Source: Chrysiogenia bacterium (GTDB taxonomy: Bacteria; JAGRBM01). Taken from it: 12,226 bases of DNA. Positions within the stretch are counted from its first letter, which is position 1; each line of letters begins with the position of its first letter. Position numbers and translations under genes: made by a program. Shown piece by piece: positions 1-6,744 of this stretch. Location: assembly GCA_020434085.1 (NCBI GenBank), contig JAGRBM010000553.1, positions 1 through 12,226 on the forward strand, given 5' to 3'. Below the pieces are notes generated by a model. The model saw nothing but the letters and a program-made list of their open reading frames with translations, was not told the DNA's origin and ran no database searches.

Positions 1-138
1 GAGCTGGCCGGCCGCAACCTCACGCTCACCGAACAGCTCCGCGAAGTCGTCATCGATCTCGAAAAGGAATCGAAGTCACTGACCGACTCCCTCCAGCGCT
101 TCAAGCTCACGCACGAGGAAAACGGACGGGCGGGGTGA
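1..138 (+). CDS. Probable methyl-accepting chemotaxis protein, C-terminal fragment
   Basis: The window opens inside a gene in frame 1; only the last 45 codons are visible, ending at TGA 136-138. The peptide is a hydrophilic helix with regularly spaced Leu/Val and ends in a Ser-Leu-x-x-Ser-Leu-x-x-Phe-Lys-Leu pattern followed by a short loose tail. This resembles the extreme C-terminus of methyl-accepting chemotaxis proteins, where the last helix of the cytoplasmic signalling domain commonly ends in a Leu-x-x-x-Val-x-x-Phe-Lys type sequence. No diagnostic hairpin-tip motif is in view, so another coiled-coil signalling or membrane protein is possible. The next gene starts 29 bp downstream of its stop, so the two may be co-transcribed. 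Family assignment is an inference from this tail alone. Confidence 0.5.
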   Translation, partial: ELAGRNLTLTEQLREVVIDLEKESKSLTDSLQRFKLTHEENGRAG

Positions 139-167
139 GTTCCGCGTACCCAAGTATCGGGACTCGA

Positions 168-668
168 ATGATCATCAGAAAAGAAACAGCCTCCGATATC
201 GATGCCATCACTGAGGTTACCCTCGCCGCATTCAAAACGCTCGAGGTCAGCAACCAGACGGAGCATTTCATCGTCAAGGCCTTGCGGGCTGCGGGGGCGC
301 TGACCATCTCACTGGTCGCGGAAATCAATGGGCGCGTTGTGGGACACGTTGCCTTCTCCCCAATCGACATCTCGGACGGCACGACCGGGTGGTACGGCCT
401 CGGGCCGGTTTCGGTGTTGCCCGAGCTGCACAAACAAGGCATCGGCAAAGCGCTGATCAACGAAGGCCTGGCACTGCTCAAAGCCAAAGGCGCACAAGGG
501 TGCGCGCTGGTGGGAGATCCCAACTACTACGAGCGATTCGGCTTCAAGAACGATCCCGGGCTTTCTTACGAAGGCGTTCCGCCGGAGTTCTTTCTCGTCC
601 TGCCTTTTGCGGCTGAGATTCCCGAAGGCACCGTCATCTTTCATGAGGCATTTCAGGCAACCGGCTGA
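168..668 (+). CDS. GNAT-family N-acetyltransferase, YhbS-like
   Basis: A 166-residue acetyltransferase of the GNAT fold, predicted to move an acetyl group from acetyl-CoA to an amine on an unknown small molecule or protein. The start Met-Ile-Ile-Arg-x-Glu-Thr is typical of the YhbS group (COG3153). The acetyl-CoA pyrophosphate loop reads Lys-Gln-Gly-Ile-Gly-Lys-Ala-Leu at about residues 89-96, after the Val-x-Pro-x-x-x-Lys strand end. A Gly-Asp-Pro-x-Tyr-Tyr-x-Arg-Phe-Gly-Phe segment at 116-126 is also characteristic of this group. The ATG at 168 is preferred over the in-frame GTG at 135, which would add 11 residues outside the domain and overlap the upstream stop. The Shine-Dalgarno before 168 is weak. 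Length is normal for the family. Substrate cannot be predicted. Confidence 0.9.
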   Translation: MIIRKETASDIDAITEVTLAAFKTLEVSNQTEHFIVKALRAAGALTISLVAEINGRVVGHVAFSPIDISDGTTGWYGLGPVSVLPELHKQGIGKALINEGLALLKAKGAQGCALVGDPNYYERFGFKNDPGLSYEGVPPEFFLVLPFAAEIPEGTVIFHEAFQATG

Positions 669-700
669 CACGTGAGCGCCGACAAGTGTCCCTATTTCAT

Positions 701-750
701 CGGTCCATCTCGGGTCATTTCGGTCCATCGTGGGCCATCATGGGTCACAC
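701..750. repeat. Five tandem degenerate 10-bp repeats
   Basis: Five consecutive units of exactly 10 bp fit the consensus YGGKYCAYHH. Units 1 and 3 share CGGTCCATC exactly; the others differ at a few positions (for example CGGGTCATTT and TGGGCCATCA). The period is close to one helical turn. The array begins 32 bp after the acetyltransferase stop. Function is unknown. Confidence 0.7.
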
Positions 751-840
751 CCCTTGCGTGAGTTTCTTTCTTTCCCATACTGAAAACTGGACATAGCGAA
801 GGCGCGGTCACCCACCGCCGCAGTGGTGAAGATGGGTGAG

Positions 841-856
841 CCTCCGGCTCCGGAGG
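841..856. repeat. Short perfect hairpin
   Basis: CCTCCG, a GCTC loop, then CGGAGG make a perfect 6-bp stem with a four-base loop. No T-run follows on either strand, so it is not an intrinsic terminator. It sits just after a longer imperfect dyad (TCACCCA near 809 with TGGGTGA near 834), so both may belong to one repeat unit. Confidence 0.55.
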
Positions 857-903
857 TCCGTCGGCGCAACCGCCCGCGCGCCTTCGAGGGTCCGACTCCA
901 ATC

Positions 904-1002
904 CCCTCTCCCTTTGGGAGAGGGTAAGGGTGAGGGTTTTGTTGCAGCAGTGACGGAACCCTCACCCGCGCCATGGGCGCGACCTCTCCCAAAGGGAGAG
1001 GT
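904..1002. repeat. BIME-like pair of inverted palindromic repeats
   Basis: Two related hairpins lie in opposite orientation. The left arm has CCCTCTCCC-TTT-GGGAGAGGG (904-924, 9-bp stem) followed by GGGTGAGGGTT (928-938). The right arm begins with the exact reverse complement AACCCTCACCC (957-967) and ends with ACCTCTCCC-AAA-GGGAGAGGT (982-1002, 9-bp stem). A third hairpin, CGCGCC-ATG-GGCGCG (967-981), is inserted inside the right arm. The whole is a composite inverted repeat of about 99 bp. CCTCTCCCTTTGGGAGAGG-type hairpins followed by GTGAGGG are familiar to me as dispersed repeats in many GC-rich genomes. Nothing in it encodes a protein. Confidence 0.8.
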
Positions 1003-1060
1003 GAGTGGAGCGGCCTCCACCGGCCGCCCCCGGCCGGAACGATCTTCGTGCGCGCGGAAG

Positions 1061-1084
1061 CCCTTCGACAGGCTCAGGACAGGG
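1061..1084. repeat. CCTTCGACAGGCTCAGG-type dispersed repeat
   Basis: The sequence begins CCCTTCGACAGG and ends CAGGACAGGG, with CCCT/AGGG termini. I recognise this as one of the short repeats scattered through many bacterial genomes, often written as its reverse complement CCTGAGCCTGTCGAAGG. Copy number in this genome cannot be seen from one window. Confidence 0.55.
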
Positions 1085-1131
1085 AGAAGAAAAAATTTTT
1101 GGAATCTGTAAACACGACCCGCAATCCAGGA

Positions 1132-1166
1132 CGGGCGAGGCATGCCTCGCCCGGTTCGGGCCCGAA
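1132..1166. repeat. Two adjacent perfect palindromes
   Basis: Positions 1132-1153 form a perfect 22-bp palindrome centred on GGCATGCC, with arms CGGGCGAGGCA. One base later, 1155-1166 is the perfect 12-bp palindrome TTCGGGCCCGAA, followed by a run of A. On neither strand does a T-run follow the stem, so it is not a standard intrinsic terminator. GGGCGAGGCATGCCTCGCCC is familiar as a dispersed palindromic repeat. Confidence 0.75.
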
Positions 1167-1222
1167 AAAAATCACGGAAATGGAAAGGGCCAGAAAGTAA
1201 GTGACCATTCAGATGCGAACAA

Positions 1223-1239
1223 AGGCCGCCATGCGGCCT
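1223..1239 (-). terminator. Hairpin terminator overlapping the mltG stop
   Basis: On the minus strand the sequence reads AGGCCGC-ATG-GCGGCCT followed by TTGTTCGC. This is a perfect 7-bp GC-rich stem with a three-base loop and a short U-rich tract. The 5' arm of the stem includes the last two bases of the mltG TAG codon (1238-1240). It is the only intrinsic-terminator-like structure directly after mltG, and the U tract is short, so efficiency is uncertain. Confidence 0.6.
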
Positions 1240-2305
1240 ACTCCGCGGGTTTGAGGTCCTGGGCCGGCGGGGCCTTGCCCTTGCCGAGCTGGAAGTAGCG
1301 CACGGCCTGCTCGTGGAGCGGGTAGGTCTCCGAGAAATAGTGGACACCGTGCTCGCTCTGCTTGGCGACGAAGAAAAGGTAGTCGGCCTCTGCCGGATGG
1401 AGCACGGCGTCAATGGCCTCGGCGCCGGGGCTGGCGATGGGGCCGGGCGGCAGGCCCTTGATTCGATAGGTGTTGTAGGGCGTCCAGGTCTCCAGGTCCT
1501 TGCGGCGGATGTTGCCGTCGTAGTCCTCGCCGATCCCGTAGATCACCGTGGGATCGGTTTCGAGGCGCATTCCCTTTGCCAGGCGGTTCAGAAACACAGC
1601 GGCGATGTAGGGTCGCTCGTGGGGCACGCCGGTTTCCTTCTCCACGATGGAGGCGAGCGTGAGGAGCTTGTGGTTGTCGGTGATCCCGCGCGCCCTGACG
1701 CTCTCGGGGATCACGGGCGGCAGGTGCTTTCTGGTCTCGGCCACCATGGCCGAGAGCACGCGCTCCTCGGTAAAGGGCCGCGAGAAGGAATAGGTCGTCG
1801 GGAAGAGGTAGCCCTCCAGCGAGGGACCCGGAATGTCGAGGCGGTCGGCGAAGGCGGCCGAGAACATGAGCTCGCGGAATTTCTCCTCGGTGCCGAAGCC
1901 CTCGGCGGCAAGGCGCGCGGCGATCTGCCGGGCGGAAAAGCCCTCGGGAATGGTGACCTGGTGCAGGACGAAGGGCCCGCGGATGAGCGCGTCGATCACC
2001 TGCCCCGCGTCCATCGAGGCGCGCAGCGCGAACTCGCCGGCGCGAAGGCGGCGGGCGTCTCCCTTGAGGCGAAGCAGCAGGCGAAAGCCGCGTGCGCTGC
2101 GGATGAGGCCGAGCTCTTCGAGCTCGCCCCCCACGCGCTGGGCGGTGCTGCCTGGCGGCACGACAAAGACCACTTCGGGGGCGCCGCTGCCGCCGGGCGC
2201 GCCGGTCATCCACTGCCAGGCTCCCGCGGCGCCGAGCGCCACAACCAGGCCTGCGATGGCCAGAGCGCGCAGGGCGCCGCCCCGCTGTTGCGTTTGTTCA
2301 CTCAC
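1238..2305 (-). CDS. mltG: Endolytic transglycosylase MltG (YceG-like)
   Basis: MltG is an inner-membrane lytic transglycosylase that cuts nascent peptidoglycan and helps set glycan strand length. The 355-residue protein has a short cytoplasmic N-terminus, one membrane segment (about 12-30), a LysM-like region (about 45-120) and the YceG catalytic domain. Family hallmarks are Leu-Ala-Ser-Ile-Val-Glu-Lys-Glu-Thr at 217-225 (catalytic Glu expected at 222), Asp-Pro-Thr-Val-Ile-Tyr-Gly at 251-257, Tyr-Asn-Thr-Tyr at 277-280 and Gly-Leu-Pro-Pro-Gly-Pro-Ile at 284-290. The GTG start at 2305 is chosen because a GGAAGA Shine-Dalgarno lies just upstream and because GTG overlaps the yqgF stop in a GTGA arrangement, implying translational coupling. 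The reading frame stays open upstream, but there it only shadows yqgF. Length is typical. Confidence 0.96.
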   Translation of the reverse strand: MSEQTQQRGGALRALAIAGLVVALGAAGAWQWMTGAPGGSGAPEVVFVVPPGSTAQRVGGELEELGLIRSARGFRLLLRLKGDARRLRAGEFALRASMDAGQVIDALIRGPFVLHQVTIPEGFSARQIAARLAAEGFGTEEKFRELMFSAAFADRLDIPGPSLEGYLFPTTYSFSRPFTEERVLSAMVAETRKHLPPVIPESVRARGITDNHKLLTLASIVEKETGVPHERPYIAAVFLNRLAKGMRLETDPTVIYGIGEDYDGNIRRKDLETWTPYNTYRIKGLPPGPIASPGAEAIDAVLHPAEADYLFFVAKQSEHGVHYFSETYPLHEQAVRYFQLGKGKAPPAQDLKPAE

Positions 2306-2739
2306 GATGTTTCTTCCGTTTTGTTTGCGTGTCGTTCGGCAAGAAAGTCCTCGAGCACCACGGCCGCGGCCACCGCGTCGAGCTTGCCGCGCATCTCGCG
2401 CGAGCTTTTGCCGCCCTCGCGCAGTCGCCGCGTGGCTTCCTCGCTGGAGAGGCGCTCGTCGCGCAGCAGCACTTCGAGCCCCGTGGCCGCCGCCAGATAC
2501 CGGGCGAGCTTGCGGGCCCGGGCGGCGCTCTCGCCCTCGGTGCCGTCCATGTTGAGCGGCAGGCCGACCACGAGCAGTTCGGCCCCGATCGCCGATGCCA
2601 CGGCAGCCACCTCCCCCACGACCTGGCGGTCGTTCTTGCGGGTGAGCACGCTGTGGGGGCTGGCCAGCATTTCCGAGGCGTCGCAGGCCGCAAGGCCCAC
2701 GCGGCGCTCTCCCCAGTCGACTGCGAGTATTCTTGCCAT
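2302..2739 (-). CDS. yqgF: YqgF/RuvX RNase H-fold nuclease
   Basis: YqgF (RuvX) has an RNase H-like fold. In bacteria it is implicated in processing the 5' end of pre-16S rRNA and was earlier annotated as a putative Holliday-junction resolvase. The 145-residue product shows the family motifs: Ala-Val-Asp-Trp-Gly-Glu-Arg-Arg-Val-Gly-Leu at 6-16 with the first catalytic Asp at 8, Val-Gly-Leu-Pro-Leu-Asn-Met-Asp-Gly at 58-66, Asp-Glu-Arg-Leu-Ser-Ser-Glu-Glu-Ala at 94-102, and the last acidic site Lys-Leu-Asp-Ala-Val-Ala-Ala at 119-125. The ATG at 2739 places the motif where the family has it; an in-frame ATG at 2763 would add eight residues. It overlaps mltG by 4 bp, a neighbour pair I regard as common in bacteria. 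No clear promoter is visible in the 92 bp before the divergent gene. Confidence 0.95.
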   Translation of the reverse strand: MARILAVDWGERRVGLAACDASEMLASPHSVLTRKNDRQVVGEVAAVASAIGAELLVVGLPLNMDGTEGESAARARKLARYLAAATGLEVLLRDERLSSEEATRRLREGGKSSREMRGKLDAVAAAVVLEDFLAERHANKTEETS

Positions 2740-2831
2740 CGCTTGCGGGAGGGACTCTAGCATGCCCGTGCGCCCTTGGCGCCCTCCCCGGTCCCGGCCC
2801 CGCACGGGCCGGGCGGCCAAGGTAGAATCCG

Positions 2832-3452
2832 ATGCGCCGGGTGGGTAGACTGCCGGGCGTGAAGAGTCGAAGCTGGATACCCGCCGCGCTGGTCGTCTTG
2901 ATCCTCGCCGGCACCGCGCTTGCCCAGGCCCCGGGCCTCGTGGACCGCTATCGCAAGCACTTCTCCCAGCTTCGGCAGGCAGATCGCCTGCACCTGAAGC
3001 TCCTCATGGAAGAGAGCGCCACGGCGCTGCGCGTGCTCACCGAAAAGGGCGCACCGCCCAGCAAGGCCGCGCCCGCTGAGCCAGCCGAGCCCGAAGACGA
3101 CGCCGAGGCGCACCGCGCCCTCGTCGAGCAGCTCTACAGCGCGTCGGTCGAGCTCAAGCGCATTTCCGGCGCTCTGCAGCGCCGCCCCCTGCCCCCCGAC
3201 GGGCACTGGCTCCAGCGCGCGCAGCGGCTCAAGATTCCCGCCGCCCGCATCGAGAGCATCGCCCTGCACCCGGGCGACTCACGCATCCCGTATTTCGTTG
3301 CCAAGGCAAAAGCCGCCTGCTATGACTGCCACCGCATTTACGGGGGGCCGCTCGACGATGGTGACCTGATTGCCGGCGGCAAAGACTCCTACAAGCAGCC
3401 CCAACAGCTCCCCTCCGGCTGGTCCGAGAAGCTCGCCCAGGCTGCGAAGTAG
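2832..3452 (+). CDS. Exported protein with one CXXCH haem-c motif
   Basis: A 206-residue secreted protein I cannot assign to a named family. A signal peptide is clear: basic residues, a hydrophobic core (about 17-30), and a likely cleavage after Ala-Leu-Ala at 29-31. The mature part has a helical region, an Ala/Pro/Glu linker (about 73-92), more helix, and near the C-terminus Cys-Tyr-Asp-Cys-His at 163-167. CXXCH in an exported protein normally means covalent haem c attachment, so this is probably a periplasmic mono-haem cytochrome. There are several His residues (44, 54, 94, 125, 146) and one Met (60) besides the start as possible sixth ligands. The ATG at 2832 has AAGG upstream; the in-frame GTG at 2859 would also leave a good signal peptide. 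A TAGAAT sequence at 2823-2828 could be a -10 element, which would favour the GTG. Confidence 0.85.
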   Translation: MRRVGRLPGVKSRSWIPAALVVLILAGTALAQAPGLVDRYRKHFSQLRQADRLHLKLLMEESATALRVLTEKGAPPSKAAPAEPAEPEDDAEAHRALVEQLYSASVELKRISGALQRRPLPPDGHWLQRAQRLKIPAARIESIALHPGDSRIPYFVAKAKAACYDCHRIYGGPLDDGDLIAGGKDSYKQPQQLPSGWSEKLAQAAK

Positions 3453-3540
3453 ACGCCCGGGCCTTTCCCCTCTCCCCGGCACCCAAGTTCCGAACTTTAC
3501 GATGGATGCGCCGCACCCATGCAGGCGCGAAAGAGGATTC

Positions 3541-4764
<1,224 letters not shown>

Positions 4765-5835
4765 TTACTCGGCAGGCTGATCGGCGGGAGCTTCGGTGCT
4801 CTCGCTCGAGGCAGGTGCGGACGGCTCGGCCGACGCAGCCGGTTCGGGCTGCGCAGCCGGTGCTTCCGGCTCGGGCTCGACGAAGTTCGCCGAGAGCTCG
4901 GACAGCTCGGCCCTGGCATCTTCACTCAACGGAAAGTTCCAGGTACGCGGTTTCGTCGCGCCGCCAAGGGTCTTGAACGATCCCTCCGGTGTCTCCACCG
5001 ACAGGCGCGAGGGATCGCCCACGCGAATCTCCAGCGCCTTGGCAAAGCGCTGGCGGATCTGCTCACCGGCATCGAGCTTGAAGTTGCGCGGCTCCTCGTC
5101 ATCCTCGCTCACGCGAATCCAGATTTCCTTGCGCGCTTTGAGAATGATCCATTGATTGCGCGGTACGGGCGCAGCCTGCGCCTCGGGCTCCGGTTCGGGC
5201 GTGGCAGCGGCTGCCACCGGCTGTTCCGTCGCCTCACCAGCGGGCTGTTCCGGCTCCTTTGCATCGCGGGCGACGGGCTTGGCGGGCGCTTCGCTCGCCT
5301 CTTCGGCGGGCATCTCCGCTTCAGGTGCCGGCTCTTCGGATTGCGTTGCCGCGGGCTCTGGCTCTGCAGGCTCTGCTGCTTCGGGCTGGTTGGCGTATTT
5401 CGTAACCTTGGGCGGCTCATCCGAGCCGACCTGGTAGGCGATTACAATCGCGACGAGCAGCGCGACCACGCCGAGCACGAAGGGCATCGGGCCCCAGCTC
5501 TCACGCGGTGCGGGAGTCGGGCCGTCCGAATTGGAGCCGCCCTGCGAAACACCGCTGCGACTCGAACTGCTCTCGCCGCCCTGCCCCGCACCCGGGCCAT
5601 GGGTTTTGAGAAACTCGTCGAAGCGCTCCATCACTTCCTGCTGGGGAAGCGCCAGGGTGCGCGCAATGGTGCGGACAAATCCCTTGAGGAACACGGGCGC
5701 GGGCAGGCTCTCGAAGTGGTCGGCTTCCAGGTCGATGAGCACCTGACGGCTGATCTTGGTCACCTGGGCAAGGTCCTCGATGGACACGCCCCGTGCCTCG
5801 CGCTCAGCTCTCAGAAACCGCCCAAAACTTTCCAT
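4765..5835 (-). CDS. rodZ: RodZ-like HTH membrane protein
   Basis: RodZ links the MreB cytoskeleton to the cell-wall elongation machinery and supports cell shape. The 356-residue protein has the expected layout: an N-terminal Xre-type helix-turn-helix (about 1-78, with Pro-Ala-Pro-Val-Phe-Leu-Lys-Gly-Phe-Val-Arg at 45-55, typical of RodZ), a flexible Ser/Gly stretch, one membrane helix (about 117-135), a Pro/Ala/Glu-rich periplasmic linker (about 140-225), a beta-rich DUF4115 domain (about 228-305) and a second Pro/Ala/Glu tail (319-356). The ATG at 5835 follows GAAGGA. It is the last gene of a minus-strand operon, 21 bp after the TPR lipoprotein gene. pilF-rodZ adjacency is also known in gammaproteobacteria. 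The long acidic C-terminal tail beyond DUF4115 is unusual. There is no terminator before argG, which converges at zero distance. Confidence 0.9.
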   Translation of the reverse strand: MESFGRFLRAEREARGVSIEDLAQVTKISRQVLIDLEADHFESLPAPVFLKGFVRTIARTLALPQQEVMERFDEFLKTHGPGAGQGGESSSSRSGVSQGGSNSDGPTPAPRESWGPMPFVLGVVALLVAIVIAYQVGSDEPPKVTKYANQPEAAEPAEPEPAATQSEEPAPEAEMPAEEASEAPAKPVARDAKEPEQPAGEATEQPVAAAATPEPEPEAQAAPVPRNQWIILKARKEIWIRVSEDDEEPRNFKLDAGEQIRQRFAKALEIRVGDPSRLSVETPEGSFKTLGGATKPRTWNFPLSEDARAELSELSANFVEPEPEAPAAQPEPAASAEPSAPASSESTEAPADQPAE

Positions 5836-5856
5836 GTGTTCCTTCGGTCTCCCCGA

Positions 5857-6744
5857 TCAGCGGGCATAGGGAAGCGGCTGCGCATTGTTGCGCGGGTTCC
5901 GCTCGCTCTTTCTGGATTTCTCTGCTTCGGTGGGTTCCACCGGGCGCGGCGTACACTTGAGTCGCTCGGTGTAGCGGCGCGCCTTGATGGCCAGCTTGCC
6001 CTCTGGATCGGCATCGATGACATCCCAGAAGTCGTTGCAGGCCTGGGGGAACTGCTTGAGTTTCAGGCGCATTTCCCCGCGCAGGAACACCGGGTCATAC
6101 CAGTTCGGGCAATACTTCACCGCCAGCCCCATCTCATCGATGGTGCTGCGCGGCTGTCCGAGTTCCACGTAGGCACGGCCCAGCGTGTAATGGGCAAAAC
6201 ACTGCGCGCGGTTGCGATCGATCGCCTGCCGGCAGTAGTCGACGGCCTTGGCATACTGTTTTTTGCGCAGGTAGACCTCGCACATGTTGGTCAGCGTCAC
6301 GTCGGGACTGCGGTGCAGATCGTCGCTCAGTGCAATCTCGAACTGCTCGAGCGCTTCGTCCAGGCGCCCGATCTCTGCATAGGCAATGCCCAGGTTCGTC
6401 CGTGCGTTCGAGAGCTTGGGATCGAGATCGAGGCCCTTCTGGAAGTTCTCGATCGCCTCGGTAAAGCGTCCCTGACGCATGTAGATCAGCCCCTTGGCGT
6501 TGTAGACCTCGGGGTATTCGTCGTCGGCCTCTTCGGCTTTCAGGCACTCGGCCAGCGCCATGGGGTAGCGGCGCTCGTCGAAGTGCTCCAGGCACAGGGC
6601 GACCCGGGCTTCGGCTTTCTTGCGGGCGTCCTTGTCGGCGCACCCGCTGAGCATGAATGCCAGCACGGGGACCAGCAGCAGGCACAGGGCCGCGCCGGGG
6701 AGGAATTTTTTCAGCATCTTGGGCATCGTCATGTTGTTTACCAT
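5857..6744 (-). CDS. TPR lipoprotein, PilF/Tgl-like pilotin candidate
   Basis: A 295-residue lipoprotein. The N-terminus has Lys residues, a hydrophobic stretch (about 15-31) and the lipobox Leu-Ser-Gly-Cys at 32-35, so Cys35 should be lipidated; the residues after it are Ala-Asp. The rest is about six tetratricopeptide repeats (roughly 43-248), clearest at 78-111 and 112-145, and a basic C-terminal tail. Size, lipobox and repeat number match PilF/PilW/Tgl, outer-membrane pilotins that help the PilQ secretin of type IV pili assemble. The adjacency to rodZ supports this. Starts at ATG 6744, 6732 or 6726 are all possible and none has a good Shine-Dalgarno. The 6744 start overlaps the upstream stop by 7 bp, suggesting coupling. 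A general TPR lipoprotein role cannot be excluded, since no pil gene is in view. Confidence 0.85.
   Translation of the reverse strand: MVNNMTMPKMLKKFLPGAALCLLLVPVLAFMLSGCADKDARKKAEARVALCLEHFDERRYPMALAECLKAEEADDEYPEVYNAKGLIYMRQGRFTEAIENFQKGLDLDPKLSNARTNLGIAYAEIGRLDEALEQFEIALSDDLHRSPDVTLTNMCEVYLRKKQYAKAVDYCRQAIDRNRAQCFAHYTLGRAYVELGQPRSTIDEMGLAVKYCPNWYDPVFLRGEMRLKLKQFPQACNDFWDVIDADPEGKLAIKARRYTERLKCTPRPVEPTEAEKSRKSERNPRNNAQPLPYAR

Larger units (their letters stand above)
669..1222. other. Gene-free repeat-rich intergenic region
   Basis: No credible coding region lies between the acetyltransferase and the mltG stop. Open frames here lack ribosome sites and recognisable protein patterns, and they run straight through palindromic repeats. 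The stretch contains, in order: a run of 10-bp repeats (701-750), an imperfect dyad TCACCCA...TGGGTGA (808-840), a 6-bp hairpin CCTCCG-GCTC-CGGAGG (841-856), an inverted pair of CCTCTCCC hairpins (904-1002), a hairpin CCGGCC/GGCCGG (1020-1037), a CCTTCGACAGGCTCAGG-type repeat (1061-1084), an A/T patch (about 1087-1101) and two perfect palindromes (1132-1166). It looks like accumulated dispersed repeats rather than a decayed gene. Confidence 0.75.

Noticed and set aside
701-750. CRISPR array
   Set aside because: Units are 10 bp, contiguous and without spacers; there are no cas genes.
1132-1166. The tandem palindromes as an intrinsic terminator
   Set aside because: No T-run follows the stems on either strand; the A-run after 1166 would need to be on the other side.
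1313-2848. Long + open frame opposite mltG and yqgF
   Set aside because: It is antisense to two genes with all catalytic motifs present; the product has no recognisable domain.
2306-2914. Upstream extension of the mltG reading frame
   Set aside because: It runs in a different frame through yqgF and is Arg/Gly-rich without domains. The GTG at 2305 has a ribosome site and the expected N-terminus.
3370-3540. Upstream extension of the argG reading frame
   Set aside because: It overlaps the cytochrome gene out of frame, and the ATG at 3541 has a strong Shine-Dalgarno and the normal ArgG N-terminus.
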